58,092 bases of DNA from Chloroflexi bacterium UBA6077 (lineage in GTDB: Bacteria > Chloroflexota > UBA6077), in the NCBI GenBank assembly GCA_002436065.1, contig DIXP01000022.1, positions 1-58,092 on the forward strand, in the 5' to 3' direction. The translations under genes were made by a program, and so were the position numbers. The notes beneath the pieces are model-generated. The model was not told the origin of the DNA. It was given only the letters and a program-made list of their open reading frames with translations, and made no database searches. Position 1 is the first letter of the stretch. Every line of letters starts with the position of its first letter. Positions 1 through 6,886 of the stretch are shown piece after piece.

Positions 1-166
1 TCTCGGCTGTCCGCTCGTGCCGCTCAGCCCTTATGTGCTGGCTCACCTCCAGCTCCATCAGGGCTTGGCCCATCACCCTGACTCCCTCTCGCAGAAAGTC
101 AGCGTCTCCCTCCATCTCGGCCTTGCGCAACAGCTCCAGTAATGCCATCCTGTACTCGTCGGCCAT
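1..166 (-). CDS. IS256-family (mutator) transposase, N-terminal part, cut by window edge
   Basis: Read on the minus strand from the ATG at 166, the sequence runs uninterrupted to the window edge and gives the helical N-terminus typical of IS256/mutator transposases (MADEYRMALLELLRKAEMEG, then a segment ending in SQHIRAERHERTAE). An AGGAGG lies 8 bases before the ATG. The family catalyses DNA transposition with a DDE nuclease, but the catalytic part lies outside the window. The element end probably sits near 250-264, where a TTACACACTCC segment precedes unrelated transposase coding DNA. Family assignment rests on the conserved N-terminus only. Confidence 0.75.
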   Translation of the reverse strand, partial: MADEYRMALLELLRKAEMEGDADFLREGVRVMGQALMELEVSQHIRAERHERTAE

Positions 167-264
167 CGTGTTGTCCTCCTCTTCGGTGATCTCGTCAATC
201 CCGATGAAGACCACACGGTGGCCGTCTCTGTCAACAGCCTCCTCTACTTACACACTCCAGGGGA

Positions 265-983
265 CTATACCGCTTCGGGCCTTGGGAGCCGATCCCAATG
301 TGATCGTCTCCGACCTGTGGGCGGCCTACCCTGAAGCCCTGCGGAAGGTGTGGCCTCGGGCCGAGCGCCAACTGTGCTGGTTCCATGTTCAGCAATGGGT
401 CACTCGCCAATTGGCCAAGCTGCTAAAGGACTACGCTCAGGCCCTGTCTGAAGAGCAGCGCAAGAGGCTGAGTAAGCTCCGCTTCCGGCTGCTGGCGAGC
501 CCTGACAAGCAGCGGCTCTTCTCCAAGAAGGCCAAGGCCGAACTAGCCGAAGCCTGGCAGCTGATCGCGGGCACTATCGTCGAGGAGGCCATCAAGCTGC
601 GCAACGACCTCAGGAGGATCGTGAACGAAAGCACCACCCGTACCGAGGCGCGGGGCCGTTTCGACCAGCTGCGAAGTTCTTGGCCGGAGCAGTTCCGGCC
701 ATGGCAGTGGCGGCTAGGCGAGCCGCTGCCTGAACCTAGCGCGGATGAGACCGACGGAGTCGAAGGGCTACATCGCTACCTGGAAGGAATCATGGCTTTC
801 TTCGTCCGCCACTTCGAGATGATGATCACCTATCTCGGTCGCCCGGGAGTACCGCGCACCAACAACGACTCCGAACGGGCCAACCGCCGCTATCGAGCCA
901 TCGCTCGCCCCCGTTACGGTTGGGGCTCCCATTCCGGCCTGAATGCCTTCCTCATCACCCTTCAGGGCTTCGACTCTAGCTGA
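265..983 (+). pseudogene. 3' half of a DDE transposase, apparently interrupted by the IS256-type element
   Basis: The frame encodes the second catalytic Asp (VSDLWAAYPEAL), a CWFHV segment, a long helical insertion and the final Glu in NNDSERANRRYR, ending at the stop at 981-983. The first catalytic Asp and the N-terminal domain are missing. The frame stays open further upstream only because it runs antisense through the IS256-type gene. The arrangement resembles ISL3-like transposases, but I could not fix the family. The abutting IS256 end suggests that element inserted into this gene, leaving its 5' half beyond the window. Confidence 0.6.
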
Positions 984-1056
984 CTTTACTCACTTTGGGA
1001 CGGTCTCTGTGTCGATGCAGTCGGCCCCGCGGCCACACTTCTTGAAGGCACTGCCC

Positions 1057-1095
1057 TTTACATACCTAGCACTGGTATGTATAGTGCTGCTATGT
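1057..1095 (+). promoter_or_regulatory. Promoter with overlapping dyads in front of padR copy A
   Basis: TTTACA (1057-1062) and TATAGT (1080-1085) are separated by exactly 17 bases. The spacer carries inverted CATACC (1061-1066) / GGTATG (1074-1079), and TAGCACT (1067-1073) faces AGTGCTG (1083-1089). A dyad over a sigma70-type promoter fits PadR autorepression. The same box recurs at 15655-15683 before padR copy B with a single change in the GGTATG arm. Confidence 0.7.
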
Positions 1096-1139
1096 ACACC
1101 CGGGTTCGAGACCATTATCGCCGCGCGGAGGGTGAAATC

Positions 1140-1526
1140 ATGGAGATCAACAAGGATCTGATAGCCGCTTCCTCTACCCCGATCGTCCTGGCGATCCTGG
1201 CCGAAGGGGACAGCTACGGCTATGCGATCCTCCAGCGAGTTAGGGAGTTATCCGGAGGGCGCATGGAGTGGACAGACGGGATGCTCTACCCGGTTCTGCA
1301 CCGGCTCGAGCGGCTCGGCCACGTCGAGGCGCGGTGGGAAGTCGCGGAGAGCGGTCGCCGTCGCAAGTACTACCGGGTCACGTCCCGGGGCCGGGCTCAG
1401 TTCGCGGAGGAACGCAGGCAGTGGGAAGTGGTGGACGCTACGCTACGGGGGATCTGGCCGGCGCTCTCCCTTTCCTTCCCGGCCAGCCACCCGGCGGCAG
1501 CCGTGCTGCTGCCACAGGGAGCCTGA
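1140..1526 (+). CDS. PadR-family transcriptional regulator, copy A
   Basis: This 128-residue protein has the PadR winged-helix pattern: an N-terminal helix pair (APIVLAIL-like), SYGYAILQRVREL, then the signature DGMLYPVLHRLERLGHVE and RRRKYYRVTSRG wing. PadR proteins are dimeric repressors that respond to ligands or stress. I chose the ATG at 1140 because GGAGGG precedes it at good spacing; the frame is open to 1077 but that ATG lies inside the promoter. It is followed after 3 bases by the HAAS/DUF4153 gene, a common PadR partner arrangement, and probably represses both. Copy B (15738-16124) differs at 11 of 128 residues by direct comparison. Confidence 0.9.
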   Translation: MEINKDLIAASSTPIVLAILAEGDSYGYAILQRVRELSGGRMEWTDGMLYPVLHRLERLGHVEARWEVAESGRRRKYYRVTSRGRAQFAEERRQWEVVDATLRGIWPALSLSFPASHPAAAVLLPQGA

Positions 1527-1529
1527 GCG

Positions 1530-2900
1530 ATGGCAACTTCAGGTGAAGCGGTGTCGCTTGAGCAGCAGATCGACCGGTGGCGGAGCTACCTCCGCCGCCG
1601 GCAGGCGATCCACTCGGTGGATGTAGCGGAGTTGGAAGACCATCTGCGCGAGCAGATGGCTGCCCTGGTCGACGCGGGGCTCGCCCCGGATGAAGCGTTC
1701 CTCGTGGCGGTGAAGCGCATGGGCAACCTCGACGCCCTCTCGCGGGAGTTCGCGCTCGAGCACTCGGAACGGCTCTGGAAGCAGCTCGTCGTTGCCCCCT
1801 CGGATTCCGAGGAGCCACAAGCGCGGGCTCGAACGGATGCCATCGTCGCCTTCTTTCTTGCGGTGGCGGCGGCCGTGCTCATCAAGCTGCCGGCGCTCTT
1901 CGGGATCCAGTTGGACCAGAACGCCGGCTTCTACGCCCGCAATCTGAGTCTCTTCGTGCTGCCGCTCCTGGCCGGCTATTTCGCCTGGAAACGGCGGCTC
2001 GACACCAGCACTATCCGCTGGCTGGCCGTGGCGTTCGTTGCGGCGGGTGTATTCGCCAACGTCTATCCCTTCGCCCCGGGTGGCTACTCCGAGGCGCTCA
2101 CGGCGCTGCACCTGCCGATCGCGCTCTGGCTGGCGGTGGGCATCGCGTACGCCGGCGGCCGCTGGAGCCAGGTGGGCGGCCGCATGGACTTCATTCGATT
2201 CTCGGGCGAGCTGCTCATCTACTACACCCTGATCGCCCTCGGCGGCGGCGTCCTCATGGCGTTCATGGCGATGATCTTCCAGGCCATCGGGATCGATGTC
2301 GAGCCCTTCTTCGAGTCGTGGCTGCTGCCGTGCGGAGCGGTCGGGGCCGTCGTGGTCGCCTCCTGGCTGGTGGAGGCCAAGCAAAGCGTGATCGAGAACA
2401 TGGCGCCCGTCTTGACGCGTCTCTTCACACCCCTTTTCGCCGCCCTGCTGGTCACCTTTCTGGGGGCCATGCTGTGGACCGGGCGCGGAGTCGGCATCGA
2501 ACGCGACGTGCTCATAGCCTTCGACCTGCTCCTGGTGGTGGTCCTTGGCCTTCTGCTCTATTCCGTCTCCGCCCGGGACCATCAATCGCCCCCTGGCGCC
2601 TTCGATGTGGTGCAGGTCATTCTGGTGGTGAGTGCGTTATTGGCCGACGCGGTGGCGCTGTGGGCCATCGCCGCGCGCATCACCGAGTTCGGCTTCAGCC
2701 CGAACCGCGTGGCCGCCCTGGGTGAGAACGTAATCCTTCTGGTCAATCTGGCGTGGTCCGCCCTGCTCTACATCCGCTTTCTTAGAGGGCGCGGGTCGTT
2801 CACGGACCTCGAACGGTGGCAGACGGACTACTTGCCGGTCTATGCCGTGTGGGCGGCGATCGTCGTGATCGTTTTTCCCCCGCTGTTCGGATACATCTGA
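1530..2900 (+). CDS. HAAS-domain / DUF4153-like polytopic membrane protein, copy A
   Basis: The 456-residue product begins with a soluble HAAS-type domain (about residues 1-95; conserved ELEDHLREQ and AFLVAVKRMGN), which in this family sits next to PadR regulators and is thought to couple membrane components to signalling. The rest is about 10-12 hydrophobic helices resembling DUF4153 (FFESWLLPCGAVGAVVVASW region). It starts 3 bases after padR and is almost certainly cotranscribed. No enzymatic motif is visible; function is unknown. Copy B at 16128-17498 has the same length and is very similar throughout. Confidence 0.8.
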   Translation: MATSGEAVSLEQQIDRWRSYLRRRQAIHSVDVAELEDHLREQMAALVDAGLAPDEAFLVAVKRMGNLDALSREFALEHSERLWKQLVVAPSDSEEPQARARTDAIVAFFLAVAAAVLIKLPALFGIQLDQNAGFYARNLSLFVLPLLAGYFAWKRRLDTSTIRWLAVAFVAAGVFANVYPFAPGGYSEALTALHLPIALWLAVGIAYAGGRWSQVGGRMDFIRFSGELLIYYTLIALGGGVLMAFMAMIFQAIGIDVEPFFESWLLPCGAVGAVVVASWLVEAKQSVIENMAPVLTRLFTPLFAALLVTFLGAMLWTGRGVGIERDVLIAFDLLLVVVLGLLLYSVSARDHQSPPGAFDVVQVILVVSALLADAVALWAIAARITEFGFSPNRVAALGENVILLVNLAWSALLYIRFLRGRGSFTDLERWQTDYLPVYAVWAAIVVIVFPPLFGYI

Positions 2901-2913
2901 CAGGATGCCGCAT

Positions 2914-3270
2914 TGGGCCGATTCGGTTGGGCCGGCCGAGATAACGAGCGTCTACATCGGCGGGGGCACTTCAACGCTGGCGCTGGACAGCGTCGCCCGT
3001 GTGCTGGTGCGTGTGCGTGAACGGTTCCGCCTGACAGGTGACATCTGCATCGAGACCAACCCCGCCGACGTCGACGATGAGACCGTGCGGCGGCTACACG
3101 ATATGGGTGTTGAGCTTGTCTCGGTTGGCGTGCAATCGTTCCAACCCGAGAAGCTCGCCCTGCTGGGACGCGACTACACGCCCCTCGTCGCCGAGCGCGC
3201 CCTGGCGTTGCTTGCGGGGAGCGATTTCGCATCGGTCAATGTTGATATCATGTTTGCCCTGCCGGGCCAG
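2914..3270 (+). pseudogene. Internal fragment of the HemW-like radical-SAM gene (copy A)
   Basis: These 357 bases align without gaps to 14404-14760, the middle of the intact radical-SAM gene, at a constant offset of 11490. The fragment encodes the IGGGTSTLA glycine-rich segment, ETNPADVDDETVRRLHDMG, SVGVQSFQ and MFALPGQ. It lacks the N-terminal CX3CX2C cluster motif and the C-terminal half, so it cannot be functional. The upstream join lies in TGGGCCG, shared by the DNA after DUF4153 and by the radical-SAM gene. Downstream it runs directly into a Fic fragment. Confidence 0.85.
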
Positions 3271-3435
3271 AACCGCCTCCGCCGTGACATCGTTGCTTGA
3301 CTCTCCAAGCGCCCTCGCAATCTCCGCTCGTACCAGGCGCCTTTGCCCCACTACCAGATCCTCGATCTGGGACGATCCCACCGCCTCTGCCCGCAACAAG
3401 AGCCTGGCTATTGCCTTGATGTTGGCGGTGGCAGC
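3271..3435 (-). pseudogene. Fic-family protein fragment
   Basis: The minus strand encodes about 50 residues (KAIARLLLRAEAVGSS, then QIEDLVVGQRRLVRAEIARALGES) matching residues of the intact Fic protein at 9448-10719 that carry the SxxxE-type inhibitory helix. The catalytic HPFxDGNGR segment is absent. It is fused at 3270/3271 to the radical-SAM fragment. Identity to the intact gene is clearly lower than between the duplicated PadR genes, so it is an older or independent paralog. Confidence 0.7.
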
Positions 3436-3635
3436 TGTACCTTGAAAAGCTGAGCGACGGCTTTCAAGGTTGTGGCTCCTGGATTGGGCCACCTGCCGCT
3501 AGGATGGGCTTCATCCCCAGGGACACGCACCACGGAAAGCCTCAGTACGACGAGAAAAGTAGTGGTTTTCCCTACCTAGAGTTCTTGGCCGAACTGTCGA
3601 ACACTTATGTGTACCTTGGAAAGGGGGGATGAGGG
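3436..3635. other. Non-coding gap before the hydrogenase, with an ACCTTGAAA dyad
   Basis: ACCTTGAAA (3439-3447) and TTTCAAGGT (3462-3470) form a dyad closely matching one upstream of the intact Fic gene (10739-10771). No coding potential is seen. The hydrogenase promoter is presumably here, but no confident -35/-10 pair was found. A G-rich stretch at 3622-3628 probably serves as the ribosome site. Confidence 0.45.
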
Positions 3636-5147
3636 ATGCGTATCACCATCGATCCGGTGACTCGTATTGAGGGGCACCTCTCCATTTCGCTGGATGTAGA
3701 GGATGGCAGGGTCAAGGCGGCCTACTCCGCTGGCACGATGTTTCGAGGATTCGAGAAGATACTCGAAGGGCGGGACCCTCTGGACGCGATCCAGATCACC
3801 CAGCGGATCTGTGGCGTTTGTCCCGTGGACCACGGTGTGGCCTCCTCCCTGTGTCTGGAGGCCGCCCTGGGCGTCACCCCTCCAGAGAACGGTCGTCTGC
3901 TTCGCAACCTGGTTCTCGGGGCAAGCTTCGTTCAATCCCACATCCTCCACTTCTACCAACTGGCCGCGCTCGACTTCGTGGACGTGGCGGCGGTGCTGAC
4001 ATATACCGGCAACGACCAGCAGCTACTATCGTTGCGCGACTGGGCTAAGGCCGAGGCCGAGAGCCGGAAGGAAAACGCGGTAGCCCCATTCCTGCCGCGA
4101 TACAGCGGCGACTACGTGACGGACCCGGACACCAACCTGGGGGCGATAAAGCACTATCTGCAGGCCCTGCAGATGCACAGGCTGGCCATGGAGATGCTGG
4201 CTATCTTCGGCGGCAAGTCACCGCATCTCAGCGGCCTGGTGCCAGGCGGCGTGTCGATGGTGCCAACCATCGACGCCGTCGAGTCCTTCCGGTCGCGGCT
4301 GAAGGAGATACGGGCCTTCATCACAAGCGCGTATCTGCCGGACCTGCTCGCCGTTGCCCAGGCATACCCGGAGTACTTCGAGATAGGGCAGGGGCCAGGG
4401 AGCCTGCTCGCCTACGGGGCCTTTCCGGAGGACTCGGCGGGCCAGAAGCGGCTGCTGGGAGGCGGACTGTACCGCGATGGCTCGGTGGCGCCCCTCGACG
4501 CGAGTAAGATCAGGGAGGACACGAAGTTCTCCTGGGCAGGTGACACTTCTGGGTTGCATCCATCGGGGGGGCGCACCTCCCCTACACCTCACAAGCCCGA
4601 TGCCTACTCCTGGGTGAAGGCACCCCGCTACGACGGCTCGGTTGTGGAGGTCGGCCCGCTGGCCCGCGTCATGATCACCCACGCCGGTGGCGCCAACCCG
4701 GCCCTGTCCAGCCTCCTGAAGGCCAGTCTCCAGCAGCTGGGAAGGTCGCCGGACGCCATGGTCTCGATGTTGGGGCGCCACCTGGCGCGGGCAGTGGAGT
4801 GCAAGGTCATCGCCGATTGCTGCGAAGCCTGGCTCGATCAGCTGCAGATCGGCAACCCGGCCTCCTCCCGGGACTACACGATTCCGGCGTCCGCCAGCGG
4901 CGTTGGCCTCAGCGAAGCAGCGCGGGGCGCCCTGGGCCACTGGATCAAGGTCTCCAACCGCGTCATCGGCCACTACGAGTGCGTGGTCCCGACGACCTGG
5001 AACTGCTCCCCACGGGACGATCGGGGACAGCCCGGCGCAGTGGAACAGGCCCTCGAAGGCGTGAGCGTCGGCGACCGGAGCAACCCCATCGAGGCGGTGC
5101 GGGTGGTGCGCTCATTCGATCCCTGCCTGGCGTGTGCGGTCCACTGA
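3636..5147 (+). CDS. [NiFe] hydrogenase large (catalytic) subunit, without C-terminal extension
   Basis: The 503-residue protein carries the NiFe(CN)2CO active site: the L1 motif RICGVCPVDH (Cys59, Cys62) and the L2 motif DPCLACAVH (Cys497, Cys500, His503). It catalyses reversible H2 oxidation with the small subunit. The stop codon follows His503 directly, so the usual C-terminal peptide removed by a HyaD/HupD protease is absent. Large-subunit relatives in group 1 normally carry such a peptide; a few other hydrogenases (CooH, regulatory HoxC-type) lack it. Start: ATG at 3636 after a G-rich ribosome site, beginning MRITIDPVTRIEGH as is typical. The gene precedes the small subunit, the reverse of hyaAB/hupSL order, and no cytochrome b, protease or hyp gene lies nearby. 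Confidence 0.95.
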   Translation: MRITIDPVTRIEGHLSISLDVEDGRVKAAYSAGTMFRGFEKILEGRDPLDAIQITQRICGVCPVDHGVASSLCLEAALGVTPPENGRLLRNLVLGASFVQSHILHFYQLAALDFVDVAAVLTYTGNDQQLLSLRDWAKAEAESRKENAVAPFLPRYSGDYVTDPDTNLGAIKHYLQALQMHRLAMEMLAIFGGKSPHLSGLVPGGVSMVPTIDAVESFRSRLKEIRAFITSAYLPDLLAVAQAYPEYFEIGQGPGSLLAYGAFPEDSAGQKRLLGGGLYRDGSVAPLDASKIREDTKFSWAGDTSGLHPSGGRTSPTPHKPDAYSWVKAPRYDGSVVEVGPLARVMITHAGGANPALSSLLKASLQQLGRSPDAMVSMLGRHLARAVECKVIADCCEAWLDQLQIGNPASSRDYTIPASASGVGLSEAARGALGHWIKVSNRVIGHYECVVPTTWNCSPRDDRGQPGAVEQALEGVSVGDRSNPIEAVRVVRSFDPCLACAVH

Positions 5148-5173
5148 CCGGTCGACCAATGTGGATGCGATAC

Positions 5174-5283
5174 GTAGTGCAGGGCGCTCTGCCCTGCCGT
5201 CCACGAGCCCTGCCCTGCCGTCGACCCCAGGGGCAAACGTGGGTGTAGACCACGAGGTGGCAGGGCACAGGGCCCTGCACTAC
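5174..5283. repeat. Inverted repeat (25-bp arms) between hydrogenase genes
   Basis: Arm 5174-5198 and arm 5259-5283 are inverted copies with two mismatches, enclosing further GCAGGGC/GCCCTGC repeats. The element fills most of the 195-base gap between large and small subunit genes. It looks like a dispersed palindromic repeat that has entered the operon, and it may also act as an intercistronic hairpin. Confidence 0.8.
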
Positions 5284-5342
5284 ACCTTTCGAGACCGGTT
5301 AGGTCGACCACTAGCCAGCCAAACAGACGTGCGGAGGTCGGT

Positions 5343-6317
5343 ATGTACAGAGTCTCTCGTCGACAGTTCCTTGGGATGGCGGGGTCACTCGTGGGCGCGC
5401 TCGGCTGGGGCGGCTGCGGCGACATCGCATGGGCCGCAAAGAGCGCCGACGTCGGCAGCGGGCCACCGCGCACCGGGCCTGCATCGGTGCCCGCGGTTGC
5501 GGAGGCCCTGCAGACGCTGGCAAGCGGCACCGCTCCGCTTCTCTGGCTCCACGGGCAATCCTGCAGCGGCTGCTCGGTGTCCTTCTTGAACGCTGCCTAC
5601 CCCGATGTGGCCGCCGTTCTCACCCAGTACGTCTCCGTTGGCTACCACAGCACCATCTCGGCGGCATCGGGAACCGTGGCCGCGGAGGCCGTGAATCGCA
5701 CCATAGCCGCCGGCGGCTACACCCTGGTGGTGGAGGGGGCGGTGCCCCACGGTATGCCCGCGGCCTGCGAGACGATGGGCGAGGAGTTCGGGAGCCTGCT
5801 CACCAGGGCCGCCAGGTCGGCAAAGGCCATCGTGGCGGTGGGCACCTGCGCGGCCTTCGGAGGGATACCCGCGGCGCCTCCCAACCCCACCGGGGCGGTG
5901 AGCGTGTCCAAGTTCCTGGGCTCGTCGAGAGGCTCGACGCCGCTAATCAACCTTCCGGGGTGTCCCATCCATCCCGATTGGTTGATCGGAACCGTGGTGC
6001 ATCTGCTCAAGGCAGGCGTCCCGAAGTTGACCGAGCACGGCTGTCCGCAGCTGTTTTACGGCGAAACGATTCATGCGCGATGCCCCGAGTTCTACAACTA
6101 CAACATGGACAAATTCGCTCGCTTCTTCGGCGACAGCGGCTGCCTCTTCAAGCTCGGCTGCATGGGCATTCGCACCAACGCCGACTGCTCCATCAGGCGC
6201 TGGAACACGAAGACCAGTTGGTGCGTGGAGGCGGGCGCTCCCTGTATTGGCTGCGCTCAGCCCGAATTCGCCCAGGATCGCGATTTCGCATTCTATCGGG
6301 TTCGTGAGCAGTCCTAA
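5343..6317 (+). CDS. [NiFe] hydrogenase small subunit with Tat signal
   Basis: The 324-residue protein starts with a twin-arginine signal (SRRQFLG, residues 5-11), so the folded heterodimer is exported. The proximal FeS cluster motif is GQSCSGCSVSFLN (Cys74, Cys77). Further cluster ligands are GTCAAFGGIPAAPPNPTGA, LPGCPIHPDW, the IHARC segment, and a Cys-rich C-terminus (CLFKLGCMGIRTNADC, then CIGCAQPEF). No C-terminal transmembrane helix is present, unlike membrane-bound HyaA-type subunits, so the enzyme should be soluble in the periplasm or pseudoperiplasm and pass electrons to a carrier. GGAGGT lies 4 bases before the ATG. It belongs with the large subunit at 3636-5147. Confidence 0.93.
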   Translation: MYRVSRRQFLGMAGSLVGALGWGGCGDIAWAAKSADVGSGPPRTGPASVPAVAEALQTLASGTAPLLWLHGQSCSGCSVSFLNAAYPDVAAVLTQYVSVGYHSTISAASGTVAAEAVNRTIAAGGYTLVVEGAVPHGMPAACETMGEEFGSLLTRAARSAKAIVAVGTCAAFGGIPAAPPNPTGAVSVSKFLGSSRGSTPLINLPGCPIHPDWLIGTVVHLLKAGVPKLTEHGCPQLFYGETIHARCPEFYNYNMDKFARFFGDSGCLFKLGCMGIRTNADCSIRRWNTKTSWCVEAGAPCIGCAQPEFAQDRDFAFYRVREQS

Positions 6318-6345
6318 TACGCTGACACAGTAGAGGCGATCCGTA

Positions 6346-6778
6346 CTGTCATGCTGAGCGGGGAGCGAAGCATCTCCCGGTACAGGAGGCGCGGCTTCAA
6401 TTGACGAGGAGATCCTTCGCTCGACGCTGTTCAGAAACTTCAAACGGCTAGCTGCTCTTGTGGTACCAGGCGGAAGCCAAGGGCGAGTGCCCTCTTGGTC
6501 AGTCTTGCGATGACACGCTGGTGGTATCGTCGTTCATATTCGTCTGCGCCGACCTCTTGGAAGGGGACGCGGTTCTTGAGCATGGCATAGACGGTACGGG
6601 CGATCTTGTGGGCCGTTGCGACAATGGCCTGTTCCACGCCGATGTGGGCGGCCAAGCGGCGGAAGAAAGCGCCAAAGGCAGTATTGCTACGTGTAACCGA
6701 TTGGGCAGCTGTTCAGAAACTTCAAGTTTCTGTGCTTCGCACAGGGTTCCCGGAACCCTGGGTTACTCAGGATGACAG
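6346..6778. repeat. Palindromic repeat element split by an IS110 remnant
   Basis: The outer ends are CTGTCATGCTGAG (6346-6358) and the inverted CTCAGGATGACAG (6766-6778), matching a repeat family also seen at 25874-25966 and 39325-39337. An 18-bp direct repeat (6426-6443 and 6708-6725) flanks the IS110 remnant. The right part holds small hairpins (CTGTGC/GCACAG; GGGTTCCCGGAACCC). This suggests an insertion into, or recombination between, repeat copies. Confidence 0.6.
6440..6700 (-). pseudogene. IS110-family transposase, C-terminal remnant
   Basis: The minus strand encodes roughly 80 residues ending IGVEQAIVATAHKIARTVYA, then a segment with VGADEYERRYHQRVIARLTKRAL and FRLVPQEQL. This AIVA-AHKI...GADYFERR pattern is the C-terminal end of IS110 transposases (Transposase_20 region). 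The DEDD catalytic domain is missing. IS110 elements are known to favour palindromic repeats as targets, which fits its position inside the repeat at 6346-6778. Confidence 0.7.
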
Positions 6779-6886
6779 GGGTAAGGGCAGGATGGCACAC
6801 GTAATGAGCGACATGCGAGCCATCTCGACAGCTTTGGGTATGGTTTGTCGTGTGCGTGGGCGCCGCCGCGAGTGGGAGGTAGGTTG

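Noticed and set aside
1539..2585. Long minus-strand open frame of 348 codons
   Set aside because: It is antisense to DUF4153 copy A in GC-rich DNA, has His/Asp/Arg-rich non-protein-like composition, and the equivalent frame occurs opposite copy B.
4218..4973. Minus-strand open frame of 251 codons
   Set aside because: Antisense shadow of the hydrogenase large subunit, without a ribosome site or recognisable sequence.
3636..5147. Large subunit as a complex I (NuoD) or energy-converting hydrogenase homolog
   Set aside because: Both Cys pairs of a catalytic NiFe site are present and the partner has a Tat signal with proximal-cluster motifs typical of exported uptake-type small subunits.
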